8,704 bases of DNA from DAOUAJ01 sp034433615 (GCA_034433615.1 DAOUAJ010000160.1:1-8704), one strand, 5' to 3'. Counted from the first letter of the stretch, positions 1 to 6,506 are shown. Notes: generated by a model from the sequence alone, not told the origin. Translations and numbers: made by a program.

Positions 1-1381
1 CGCCCCCTACTCCGCGCCGTCGGACTTTTTCGCGGCGAGGACGTGGCAGCCGGCGTTGAACCTTGTACCCGCAAGGACGCTGGTCACCGGCGACGGCGTC
101 TCGAGTCTGGTGGGGCTGACGGCCGAGGACAACGGCTGGTGGCAGTGGAGCGCGGGGATGGCCTGGCCGTTGATCCTGGTGATGGGCGTAGGGCTAGCAC
201 GGGTCCTGGCCTGGTTGCGAGAGGACGGGAGGGCCAGGGGGGCGCGGCTGTTGCTGGCCTGGACGGCAGGGCCGTTGCTCGTCTTGAGCCTCAGCCCTCT
301 GCACGTCTATCCGCAATACTGGACGGTACTGTTGCCATTGCCGGCGCTGTACCTGGCGCTGGGGTTGGACGCTCTGGCGCGACTGAGCAGAGGCGCAAGG
401 GAGCGGAGGAACAAGGGAGCAGAGGAGTCAAGGGGCAGCAGTGAATTCGCCTCCGCACCTCTGCACCCCCGCACAGATACAGACGGATGGAAGTCAGCCG
501 GGCGAGCCTTTTCGGCAGCTTCCTGGGGCGTGACTGGCGTGCTCGCGGGCCTGATCGTGCTGGTCTGGGTGGGGAGTTATGTCGGCCTGCTGGAAGCCCT
601 GCGTGCGGGAGCGGGAGGCACGGCCTTTGGGATCCCGCTGCAGCGCTGGCAGGAGGCTCTGGCGGGGGCTCGATCCTGGGCGGCGCGCCTGGGCACTCAG
701 GAAGTTCGCGTGGCGGTGCAAGGGGTGGATCCAGGCTACGATAGCGAGCCAGCCGTGGTGGCCACGCTGATCGGGAACCCGCCCTGGGCACGCTTTGTGG
801 CACCCACCTCGCCTGCCGCCTTGCTGCTGGCTTACGAGCGCCCCAGCTTGTACCTGTGGACGATCCGTGCACCAGAGGCGGAGCAGGTTCTGCAGCGATG
901 GGGAGAGCTGGTTTGGGAGGGCAAGCTGGCCAATGACCATCCGCCAGCCCGCCTCTATCGCTTGCCGGCGGCCAGTCAGGTGGACCTGGGCCTCACAGCC
1001 TTGGATCCGCAGCCGGTGTTCGACGTCGGGATGGCCCTTATGGGATACATTTTCCCCCCTGTCGCTCGGGCTGGCCGGCCGTTGCAGGTCACTTTTGCCT
1101 GGCGTGTGCTCGATCCGCCCGCCGAGGTGCGCACGCGCGACTTTACGGCGTTCAACCACATTTTGAACGCGGCGGACGAACGGGTGGCGCAGGTGGATGG
1201 GATGGCGCTGCTCAGCCGGGACTGGTGGCCGGGGGATGTGCTGTTACAGCCGTATGTCGTCCAGGTGCCAGCGGGCACGTATCACTGGCGGGTGGGACTG
1301 TACAGCCGGGCCGATGGCGGCCGCGCACAGGTGTCTACGAGTGGGGATTTTGTGGATTTGGGACCGCTAGTGGTGGAATGA
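1..1381 (+). CDS. Membrane glycosyltransferase-like protein (GT39/PMT type), 5'-truncated
   Basis: The reading frame is open from base 2 to a TGA at 1379-1381, giving 459 visible residues; the true start lies left of the window. About four hydrophobic segments are visible: near bases 160-220 (WPLILVMGVGLARVLAWL), 240-290, 310-370 (containing HVYPQYWTVLLPLPALYLAL) and 510-600. The aromatic-rich 'HxYPQYW...LP' stretch resembles the late transmembrane part of lipid-linked-sugar glycosyltransferases of family 39. After the last membrane segment comes a soluble region of about 270 residues. It ends in a beta-rich domain (GRPLQVTFAW, PAGTYHWRVGLY) of a kind common at the C-terminus of such proteins in Chloroflexota. 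The catalytic acidic motif of GT39 lies in the first external loop and would be outside the window, so activity cannot be judged. A hydrophilic Arg/Glu/Ser-rich stretch at about bases 385-490 is encoded by an octanucleotide repeat. The family is inferred from topology and style; another polytopic membrane enzyme is possible. Confidence 0.6.
   Translation, partial: APYSAPSDFFAARTWQPALNLVPARTLVTGDGVSSLVGLTAEDNGWWQWSAGMAWPLILVMGVGLARVLAWLREDGRARGARLLLAWTAGPLLVLSLSPLHVYPQYWTVLLPLPALYLALGLDALARLSRGARERRNKGAEESRGSSEFASAPLHPRTDTDGWKSAGRAFSAASWGVTGVLAGLIVLVWVGSYVGLLEALRAGAGGTAFGIPLQRWQEALAGARSWAARLGTQEVRVAVQGVDPGYDSEPAVVATLIGNPPWARFVAPTSPAALLLAYERPSLYLWTIRAPEAEQVLQRWGELVWEGKLANDHPPARLYRLPAASQVDLGLTALDPQPVFDVGMALMGYIFPPVARAGRPLQVTFAWRVLDPPAEVRTRDFTAFNHILNAADERVAQVDGMALLSRDWWPGDVLLQPYVVQVPAGTYHWRVGLYSRADGGRAQVSTSGDFVDLGPLVVE
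385..473. repeat. Pair of inverted 8-bp word arrays inside the coding region
   Basis: From 385 to 440 the sequence runs in degenerate octamers (gagcagag, gcgcaagg, gagcggag and similar, seven units). From 450 to 473 three octamers (cctccgca, cctctgca, cccccgca) read as the complement of the same type of word. gcagagg at 419-425 and cctctgc at 458-464 are exact complements. An 8-bp period is not a multiple of three, so this is not a protein-level repeat. It nevertheless stays open and encodes a polar linker (RGARERRNKGAEESRGSS) between two membrane segments. Confidence 0.7.
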
Positions 1382-1401
1382 AGAGGGCAACGAAGCAATA
1401 A

Positions 1402-1502
1402 GAGCTTATCCGAATTGTTCCGGTAATGATCGCTAGGAAAAATTACCGGATTAATCTGTCAAACTTCATAAGTCCGCCTTGAGCGGTTTTTCGGATAGGT
1501 TC
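1402..1502. mobile_element. MITE-like element, 101 bp, with terminal inverted repeats and TAA target duplication
   Basis: The ends gagcttatccgaa (1402-1414) and ttcggataggttc (1490-1502) are inverted repeats matching at 11 of 13 positions. The element is flanked by TAA on both sides (1399-1401 and 1503-1505), as expected for a 3-bp target duplication. A perfect 9-bp internal inverted repeat (tccggtaat at 1419-1427, attaccgga at 1442-1450) adds a hairpin. It is visibly more AT-rich than its surroundings and too short to code for a transposase. Ends of the type GA..CTATCCGAA with a TNA duplication recall IS5-family elements of the IS427 type; that assignment is from memory and unconfirmed. It would be mobilised in trans, if at all. 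Confidence 0.65.
1470..1491 (+). terminator. Weak candidate intrinsic terminator inside the MITE
   Basis: A 4-bp GC stem (ccgc at 1474-1477, gcgg at 1483-1486, 5-base loop) is followed directly by five T residues at 1487-1491. Weak A-U/G-U pairs could extend the stem past one mismatch. It reads in the direction of the upstream membrane-protein gene, so the insertion may have supplied a terminator. The stem is short and the call tentative. Confidence 0.3.
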
Positions 1503-1548
1503 TAAGGCAACAAGACTCATTGCTTCGTTACTCGTTACTTCTCCCCCT

Positions 1549-2316
1549 TCACAAAATCTGTGCCAAAAACCCTTTCGTTCGCTCCTGCTGCGGCCGGGTA
1601 AAGATCTCCTCTGGCGTCCCGCTCTCCACGATCTTCCCCTGATCGAAGAAATACATGCGGTCTGCCACCTCGCGGGCGAACCCCATCTCGTGGGTGACGA
1701 CGATCATCGTCATGCCTGACCGCGCCAGCTCCTTCATCACGTCCAGCACCTCCTTGATCATCTCCGGATCCAGTGCTGAGGTGGGCTCATCAAACAGCAT
1801 GATCTTGGGCTGCATGGCTAGCGCCCGGGCGATGGCCACCCGCTGCTGTTGCCCGCCCGATAACTGCGCCGGGTACTTGTCAGCCTGCTCGGGGATCCCC
1901 ACCCGCTCTAACAACTCCAGGGCGATCTGCTCCGCCTTCGCCTTGGGCCACTTGCGCACCCAGATCGGCGCCAGTGTGATGTTGTCAATCACCTTCAGGT
2001 GCGGGAAGAGATTGAAGGACTGGAACACCATCCCGACCTCGCTGCGGATGGCCTCGATGTTGCGAATGTCGTTGGTCAGCTCGATGCCGTCCACAATGAT
2101 CTCGCCCCGCTGGTGATCCTCCAGCCGATTGATGGTGCGGATGAAGGTGGACTTGCCCGACCCCGAAGGGCCAAAGATCACCACCACCTCCCCCCGCTTC
2201 ACCGTCATATCAATCCCGCGTAGGACGTGGAAGTCGCCGAACCACTTGTGCACGTTCCGGCAGACAATGATGTCCTCGACCCCTGGCCTGACGGCCAAGA
2301 CAGGCTGCTCACTCAC
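1549..2316 (-). CDS. aapP: Polar amino-acid ABC transporter ATP-binding protein AapP
   Basis: This is the cytoplasmic ATPase that powers import of L-amino acids, working as a dimer on the AapQ/AapM permeases. The 255-residue protein has every nucleotide-binding element: Walker A GPSGSGKS (49-56), Q-loop Gln99 in MVFQSFNLFPH, signature LSGGQQQR (152-159), Walker B IMLFDE (172-177), D-loop SALD (180-183) and switch His209 in VVTHEMGFA. The length and the MVFQSFNLFPH and SGTPEEIF stretches are typical of the GlnQ/AapP group. I chose the GTG at 2316: a strong ggaggt (minus strand, 2323-2328) lies 6 bases upstream. A longer frame from 2427 would overlap aapM and add residues with no counterpart in the family. 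A second GTG two codons upstream (2322) is possible but sits right against the Shine-Dalgarno. It is the last gene of aapJQMP, 52 bases after aapM. No clear terminator follows on this strand. Confidence 0.93.
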   Translation of the reverse strand: MSEQPVLAVRPGVEDIIVCRNVHKWFGDFHVLRGIDMTVKRGEVVVIFGPSGSGKSTFIRTINRLEDHQRGEIIVDGIELTNDIRNIEAIRSEVGMVFQSFNLFPHLKVIDNITLAPIWVRKWPKAKAEQIALELLERVGIPEQADKYPAQLSGGQQQRVAIARALAMQPKIMLFDEPTSALDPEMIKEVLDVMKELARSGMTMIVVTHEMGFAREVADRMYFFDQGKIVESGTPEEIFTRPQQERTKGFLAQIL

Positions 2317-2322
2317 TTCCAC

Positions 2323-2328
2323 ACCTCC
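2323..2328 (-). promoter_or_regulatory. Ribosome binding site fixing the aapP start
   Basis: ggaggt on the minus strand lies 6 bases before the GTG at 2316-2314. It decides in favour of a 255-residue AapP over the 292-residue reading. Confidence 0.75.
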
Positions 2329-2349
2329 CCTTGTCGCCAGTCTCCCATC

Positions 2350-2377
2350 ACCTGTGACCTGCGGCCTGCTACCTCTC
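2350..2377. repeat. Degenerate 7-bp tandem array across the aapM stop codon
   Basis: Four consecutive heptamers of the form (a/g)cctNNN occupy 2350-2377, the first two being acctgtg and acctgcg. The array covers the aapM stop codon (2369-2371) and most of the start of the aapM-aapP spacer. It therefore forms the last codons of aapM as well as part of the 52-bp gap. Confidence 0.5.
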
Positions 2378-3583
2378 CCCCACTCCCAGCGCCGCCTCCA
2401 ACCGATAGCTGGCGTAGGACATGGCATAGCTGAAGATGAAGAAAATCACGGCGATGAACAGGTAGACCTCCCGGTGCAAGCCCAGAAACTGCGGGTTGGC
2501 CAGCACCGCCCGTCCCACGTTCAGCAGGTCCATCAGGCCGATGATCGCCACCAGCGTCGTGTCCTTGAACAGGCTGATGAACTGCCCCACGATGGCCGGG
2601 ATCACCATGCGCAGCGCCTGGGGCAGCACGATGAAGAGCAGGATGAGGGGGCCGCTTAACCCCAGCGCTCGCGCCGCTTCGACCTGTCCCTCCGGCACCG
2701 CCTGTAGTCCGCCGCGCACGTTCTCGGCCATGTACGCCGCGCTGAACAGTGTAATCCCCACCATCGCCCGCACCACCCGGTCAATCCGCACCCCCTCCGG
2801 CAGGAAGAGGGGCAGCATGATCTGGGCCATAAAGAGGATCGTCACCAGCGGCACACCGCGCACCAGCTCGATGAAGAGGATCGAGAAGGTGCGGATCGCG
2901 ACCATCCGGCTGCGGCGGCCCAGGGCCAGCAGTACCCCCAGTGGGAAGGACGCCACGATGCCCACGATCGCGAGCAGGAAGGTCAGCAGCAGGCCGCCCC
3001 ACAGGCTCGTACTGACCGCCGGCAGCCAGGGCATATCCTCGATCCCTTGCAGCAGCAGGATAGTCAGCGGGAACAGCAAAATCCAGGCAGCGAGGGTGCC
3101 CCGCGCCAGCCACCGGCGCAAACGAGCGCTCTTCTTGCCCAGAACGTGGCCGGCCGCGCGGCCAACGATCACCACTGCCACGCTGGCCGCCAGCCACAGG
3201 CGCACCCCCAGGCTGAAGGGGAACAGTGCCAGCAAGGCGAAGCCGGTTCCCAGGCTGACGGCGATGCTGCGGATGATCCCCTTCCAGACCCCCCAGCTCA
3301 GCCCGAACAGCAGCGCGGTGAGCGACACCAGCAGTTGGACGCGCCAGACTTGCTCGGGGGGATATTGCCCCACCATGAACAGGCGCAGATTGGCCGTGAT
3401 CACCCCCCAACGGGCCACGGTCAAAGCCCAACGCCCAAAGCCGATCACGGCCACGTACAACAGCCATAACGAGAGCAGGGTCAGCAGGGCGTTGTACCAG
3501 GTGCTAAACAGGTTTTTGCGCAGCCACCCCAGCGGGCCCAGCGACGTGATCGGGGGACGGAGTGTGTCAGAGCTGGCGGTCAT
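2369..3583 (-). CDS. aapM: Polar amino-acid ABC transporter permease AapM
   Basis: This is one of the two inner-membrane permease subunits of the amino-acid importer. It has 404 residues, longer than the usual 220-residue GlnP-type permease and in line with the AapM/YhdY group. That group carries extra N-terminal membrane segments; here they are at about 30-50, 85-100, 107-145 and 163-180. The C-terminal permease domain starts near residue 195. The EAA loop that docks on the ATPase is at about 302-331 (VEAARALGLSG...LPQALRMVIP), followed by GQFISLFKDTTLVAIIG, a very typical stretch for polar amino-acid permeases. The ATG at 3583 has a gagg Shine-Dalgarno 5 bases upstream. It starts 30 bases after the aapQ stop, so the two are surely cotranscribed. 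Pairing with AapQ as a heterodimer is inferred from the family. Confidence 0.93.
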   Translation of the reverse strand: MTASSDTLRPPITSLGPLGWLRKNLFSTWYNALLTLLSLWLLYVAVIGFGRWALTVARWGVITANLRLFMVGQYPPEQVWRVQLLVSLTALLFGLSWGVWKGIIRSIAVSLGTGFALLALFPFSLGVRLWLAASVAVVIVGRAAGHVLGKKSARLRRWLARGTLAAWILLFPLTILLLQGIEDMPWLPAVSTSLWGGLLLTFLLAIVGIVASFPLGVLLALGRRSRMVAIRTFSILFIELVRGVPLVTILFMAQIMLPLFLPEGVRIDRVVRAMVGITLFSAAYMAENVRGGLQAVPEGQVEAARALGLSGPLILLFIVLPQALRMVIPAIVGQFISLFKDTTLVAIIGLMDLLNVGRAVLANPQFLGLHREVYLFIAVIFFIFSYAMSYASYRLEAALGVGER

Positions 3584-3613
3584 CTTCGCCTCGCAGCAGT
3601 TGCATGCCCGTGG

Positions 3614-4804
3614 TTACCTCACCACAAACTGCACGCGCCGGTTATACCAGTTCATGATCATCGCCGTCGTCAGGCTGATCAGCAGGTAGCTCCCCATGAT
3701 CATGACGATGACCGGCACCGGCTGCCCCGTCTGGTTGGCGATAGTGCCACCCACGGCGTACAGATCGGGGTAGCCGACGACGACGGCCAGGCTCGAGTTC
3801 TTGGCCAGGTTCAGGTATTGGCTGATCAGGGGAGGGATGATGATGCGCAGCGCCTGGGGGAAGATCACCAGCCGCAACACTTGCATACCGCTCAGCCCCA
3901 AGGCACGGGCTGCCTCGATCTGGCCGCGCGGCACGGCCAGGATGCCACCGCGCACGATCTCGGCGATAAAGGCAGCCGTATACGTCACCAGCCCCACCAG
4001 CAGCGCGGTGAACTCCGGCGTCAGCGTGCGCCCGCCCACGAAGTTGAAGCGTTGCAGGACGGGGGCCTCCCACGATAGGGGCGGCTGCCCCGCTGCCAGC
4101 CACCCGATCCCCGGCAGCCCCAGCAGCACGATGGCACCGACCAGGGCTGGATAAGCGGAGCGGCCCGTGCGGATCTGATAGCGCGTCAGCACCCGCCACA
4201 CGATGATGCCCAGGACGATGCCGACAGCCAGGGAAAGCAACCAAAGGCCAAAGCCGGGTGAAGGGGTCACCCACGGCATCGTCACGCCGCGCTGATGGAC
4301 GTAGACCCCCCCCGGCAGCGTCAGGCTTTGCCGGGGCGGCGGCAGCTTGAGGATGACGGCGAAGTACCAGAAGACCAGTTGAACCAGGAGCGGCGTGTTG
4401 CGCATCAGCTCGATGTAGACGCCCACGATCCGGGTTAACAGCCAGTTCCCTGAGAGGCGGGCCACCCCGATCGTCACACCCAAAACGGTCGAGAGCACGA
4501 TGCCCACCCCGCTCACCACCAGGGTGTTGACCACGCCGACCAGAAAGGCGCGCCCGTAGCTGTCGCTGGGGGCGTAGCGGATCCCCTCGCCGATCTCGAA
4601 GCCAGCCTCCAGTTGCAAGAAGCCGAACCCCAGCGAGAGGCCACGTTGGCTGAGCGCGCGCAGCATGTTGGTGGACAACACCCCAGCGATGAGCACTACG
4701 GCTGCCAGGAAGAGCACCTGGGCGACGATGGCGAGGACGCGGACATCTCGCCAGGGAGGGACGGCCTGATGGCGGATCGGGAAGCGCGAGGAAGTCTCAC
4801 TCAT
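3614..4804 (-). CDS. aapQ: Polar amino-acid ABC transporter permease AapQ
   Basis: This is the second inner-membrane permease subunit, 396 residues, matching the long AapQ/YhdX type. A first membrane segment lies at about 23-45. It is followed by the permease domain beginning near 85 (AFLVGVVNTLVVSGVGIVLS) and the highly typical IELMRNTPLLVQLVFWYFA (131-149). A family-typical insertion with extra membrane segments (about 185-240) precedes TYTAAFIAEIVRGGILAVP (274-292). The EAA loop is at about 297-325 (EAARALGLSG...FPQALRIIIP). The ATG at 4804 has only a weak gag 5 bases upstream. That start region adjoins the repeat-filled spacer, which may have replaced a better ribosome binding site. The gene lies 467 bases downstream of aapJ and 30 bases upstream of aapM in the usual J-Q-M-P order. 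Confidence 0.93.
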   Translation of the reverse strand: MSETSSRFPIRHQAVPPWRDVRVLAIVAQVLFLAAVVLIAGVLSTNMLRALSQRGLSLGFGFLQLEAGFEIGEGIRYAPSDSYGRAFLVGVVNTLVVSGVGIVLSTVLGVTIGVARLSGNWLLTRIVGVYIELMRNTPLLVQLVFWYFAVILKLPPPRQSLTLPGGVYVHQRGVTMPWVTPSPGFGLWLLSLAVGIVLGIIVWRVLTRYQIRTGRSAYPALVGAIVLLGLPGIGWLAAGQPPLSWEAPVLQRFNFVGGRTLTPEFTALLVGLVTYTAAFIAEIVRGGILAVPRGQIEAARALGLSGMQVLRLVIFPQALRIIIPPLISQYLNLAKNSSLAVVVGYPDLYAVGGTIANQTGQPVPVIVMIMGSYLLISLTTAMIMNWYNRRVQFVVR

Positions 4805-4818
4805 GAATGCTCTACAGC

Positions 4819-5070
4819 CTGTCCTGAAAATAGCAGTTAGCGATCAGCTATTAGCTATCAGCTATTAGCAGCCTGTGGTCTTCGCCGCCTGCCCTGGACG
4901 TCGTGCAGCCTGTCCTCGCCAGAGGGGCCAGGATTCAGCCTGCCCTGGGCAGTCCAGGGAAGACTGCCAATCACCTGTCATCGTTGGGCTGATGGCTGAT
5001 AGCTGACGGCTAACCGCTTTTCATGGGCCGTGGCACCGCTGGCGGCATGGGGCACTGTCCTGAAAATCGC
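4819..5070. repeat. 16-bp direct repeat flanking the left part of the aapJ-aapQ spacer
   Basis: ctgtcctgaaaatagc at 4819-4834 and ctgtcctgaaaatcgc at 5055-5070 match at 15 of 16 positions, 236 bases apart. They bracket the heptamer arrays. This would fit a duplication or insertion between two copies, but no mechanism can be assigned. Confidence 0.6.
4836..5015. repeat. Inverted pair of heptanucleotide arrays
   Basis: The left arm (4836-4870) is five heptamers alternating atcagct and attagct; the right arm (4988-5015) is four heptamers of the form gctgatg/gctgata. The two arms are complementary over 27 bases (4836-4862 against 4988-5014) at 23 positions. In the operon transcript they could pair across an intervening stretch of 125 bases. 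Confidence 0.7.
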
Positions 5071-5107
5071 TCCCACTGTGATGGGCGGGTCCTGCTGCGA
5101 TGGGCGA

Positions 5108-5146
5108 GGTCTCCCGACCGAGCCCTTTCGCCTCGGTCGGGAGACC
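5108..5146. repeat. Perfect 15-bp stem-loop between aapJ and aapQ
   Basis: ggtctcccgaccgag at 5108-5122 and ctcggtcgggagacc at 5132-5146 are exact complements with a 9-base loop. In the minus-strand aap transcript this forms a strong GC-rich hairpin about 125 bases after the aapJ stop. There is no T-run on either side, so it is not an intrinsic terminator. Its position is like the REP hairpins between binding-protein and permease genes of other ABC operons, where they shield the upstream mRNA from 3' decay. That role here is inference. Confidence 0.75.
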
Positions 5147-5265
5147 TTCGGCGATCAAGGTGAGAATAGCCGCACCGGGCGTTTTCGTCCATCGGAACGC
5201 CGGGCGGCGGCCCGGCCGGGTAGCTGTCTTTTTCGCCTCGGTCGGGAGATCTTCGGCGATCAAAG
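5126..5265. repeat. Two copies of a 35-bp direct repeat
   Basis: The 35 bases at 5126-5160 recur at 5231-5265 with two differences (33 of 35), start to start 105 bases apart. Both begin with tttcgcctcggtcgggaga. The first copy contains the right arm of the 15-bp hairpin; the second lacks a left arm and ends 6 bases from the aapJ stop codon. It is probably a genome-wide repeat family; copy number elsewhere cannot be seen from here. Confidence 0.8.
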
Positions 5266-5271
5266 TAGCTC

Positions 5272-6390
5272 TTAGCGGAACGGCGGCGCGTAGAGCAGCC
5301 CACCCTCGGTCCACTGCTTGTTGACGCCCCGCTCCAACCCCAGCGGCTTCAGGTTGCGCTCGAAGATCTCGGCGTAGTTGCCCACGTGCCGGATCACGCG
5401 CACGACGAAATCGTTGCTCAGCCCCAACTGCTGCCCCAGGTCTCCTTCCAGCCCCAGGAGACGGCGTATGGCCGGATCGGTGGAGCTCATGAAGCTGTCA
5501 ATGTTCTGGGAGTTAATCCCTGATTCCTCCGCCTGGAATGTGCCGAAGACGACCCACTTGACGACATCGAACCACTGATCGTCACCGTGGGGGACGACCG
5601 GGCCCAGCGGCTCCTTGGACATGACGACATCCAGGATCACGTGATCATCCGGGTTGGCGAAGACGGTGCGGCGGGCCGCCAACTGCGACTGATCGCTGGT
5701 GACGGCGTCGCAACGGCCTTCTTCGTAGGCGGCGTAGGTGGCGTCAATCTCCTCGAACACCACCGGCGTGAATTCAACGCCGCGCGCCCGCATCTGGTCG
5801 GTCAGGTTCAACTCGGTGGTGGTGCCCGTCTGGACGCAGATAGACGCGCCTGCCAAATCCTCCAACTTCGTCGCGCCTAACTCCTTGCGCACCATCATCC
5901 CCTGCCCGTCGTAGAAGATGGTAGGGGCGAAGTTGCCCCAACTGGCATCCCGGCTGGAGGTCCATGTAGTGTTGCGGATGAGGACGTCAATCTCACCCGT
6001 CTGCAACGCCGTGGAGCGATCCTTGGCCGACAGGGCCCGAAACTCGACAGCCTTCGGATCGTCGAAGATGGCCGCGGCGATGGCGCGGCAGTAATCGGCA
6101 TCAAAGCCAGAGAACTCTCCGGTGGCCTTGTCCAGGAAACTGAACCCCGGCAGGCCGCCGTTGACGCCACAGATGATCTTCCCTCGTGCCTTGATGGTGT
6201 CCAGACGCTTGCCTATTTGGGCGGCTGGTGCCAGCGCGGGAGCCTCCGCTGCCTTCGGTGCCTCCGCCTTGGGCGCTTCCGCGGCAGGAGCCTGAGCGGC
6301 TGGGGCACCTGCGGGCTGCGCAGGCATCTGGCAGGCAGACAAGACCAGACCTATTACCAACAGGGCGATAGTCAAGGACTTGCGACTCAT
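5272..6390 (-). CDS. aapJ: Amino-acid ABC transporter substrate-binding lipoprotein AapJ
   Basis: This extracellular, lipid-anchored receptor captures amino acids and delivers them to AapQ/AapM. It has 372 residues. A signal peptide MSRKSLTIALLVIGLVLSAC ends in a lipobox with Cys20 as the lipidation site. A disordered Ala/Pro/Glu/Lys linker (about 21-58) follows, with repeated EAPKA-type words. The binding domain starts near 60. GFSFLD (82-87) and GEFSGFDADYCRAIAAA (91-107) give the family 3 solute-binding signature, and DVLIRNTTWTSSRD (135-148) is a strong AapJ/YhdW trait. Four cysteines (74, 101, 185, 227) in the mature domain could form disulfides. I chose the ATG at 6390 because aaggag lies 8 bases upstream and the signal peptide begins there; a frame extending to 6438 adds 16 residues ahead of a proper signal. 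It is first in the operon. Substrate specificity cannot be read beyond polar or general L-amino acids. Confidence 0.93.
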   Translation of the reverse strand: MSRKSLTIALLVIGLVLSACQMPAQPAGAPAAQAPAAEAPKAEAPKAAEAPALAPAAQIGKRLDTIKARGKIICGVNGGLPGFSFLDKATGEFSGFDADYCRAIAAAIFDDPKAVEFRALSAKDRSTALQTGEIDVLIRNTTWTSSRDASWGNFAPTIFYDGQGMMVRKELGATKLEDLAGASICVQTGTTTELNLTDQMRARGVEFTPVVFEEIDATYAAYEEGRCDAVTSDQSQLAARRTVFANPDDHVILDVVMSKEPLGPVVPHGDDQWFDVVKWVVFGTFQAEESGINSQNIDSFMSSTDPAIRRLLGLEGDLGQQLGLSNDFVVRVIRHVGNYAEIFERNLKPLGLERGVNKQWTEGGLLYAPPFR

Positions 6391-6506
6391 GGTCTCTTCT
6401 CCTTTCGGGCATAGAAGTAAAGGGTTTGTCAACTGCAAAAGCCGGTCAAGATTGCTGAAGTCTCTCAGGCTAAATCCTCATGGGTGAAGGGACAAACAGA
6501 CGCGGT

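Larger units (their letters stand above)
1387..1531. repeat. Inverted repeat pair interrupted by an insertion
   Basis: gcaacgaagcaat at 1387-1399 is matched by its complement attgcttcgttac at 1519-1531 (12 of 13; the inner 11 bp are perfect). The right arm runs on into a tandem 7-bp word, cgttact, at 1526-1532 and 1533-1539. If the 101-bp insertion and one TAA are removed, the arms would be about 15 bases apart and form a simple hairpin between the glycosyltransferase-like gene and aapP. Neither side has a clear T-run, so I do not call it a terminator. Confidence 0.65.
4805..5271. other. Repeat-filled spacer inside the aap operon (467 bp, no gene)
   Basis: I see no credible gene here. Two overlapping 97-codon minus-strand frames exist only because the repeats lack stops, and they have no ribosome binding site or domain. 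Reading left to right, the spacer holds a 16-bp direct repeat (copy 1, 4819-4834), a heptamer array (4836-4870), and several decayed cagcctg(t/c)cct words (4815, 4906, 4936). It then holds a small hairpin (ccctgg/ccaggg, 4943-4959), an inverse heptamer array (4988-5015) and the second 16-bp repeat copy (5055-5070). A perfect 15-bp hairpin (5108-5146) and a pair of 35-bp repeats (5126-5160, 5231-5265) complete it. A compact transporter operon would normally have tens of bases here, so the spacer looks like a sink for inserted repeats. Confidence 0.8.

Noticed and set aside
2317..2427. Extended N-terminus for AapP
   Set aside because: It overlaps aapM, encodes a basic low-complexity stretch absent from the family, and ignores the strong ggaggt next to the GTG at 2316.
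2496..3689. A 397-codon plus-strand open frame opposite aapM
   Set aside because: It is a shadow of high-GC coding sequence. The product is Arg/Ser/Pro-rich without any domain, while aapM on the other strand is unmistakable.
4836..5015. CRISPR-like array
   Set aside because: The units are contiguous 7-mers without spacers, and there are no cas genes.
5010..5314. Two overlapping 97-codon minus-strand frames in the aapJ-aapQ spacer
   Set aside because: They consist of the 35-bp repeat and hairpin read in two frames, with no ribosome binding site or recognisable domain, and one overlaps the end of aapJ.
6427..6432. Perfect TTGACA on the minus strand close to aapJ
   Set aside because: No -10 box lies at 16-18 bases, and transcription would start at or inside the aapJ ribosome binding site.
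6391..6438. Extended start for AapJ at 6438
   Set aside because: The extra 16 residues would precede a complete lipoprotein signal peptide, and the aaggag site favours the ATG at 6390.
6441..6495. Glycine-riboswitch-like words on the plus strand (ctctcagg at 6462-6469, ggaca at 6490-6494)
   Set aside because: The conserved GCCGAAGG-type core and the opening GAGAG stem are absent, and the strand leads to padR rather than a glycine gene.
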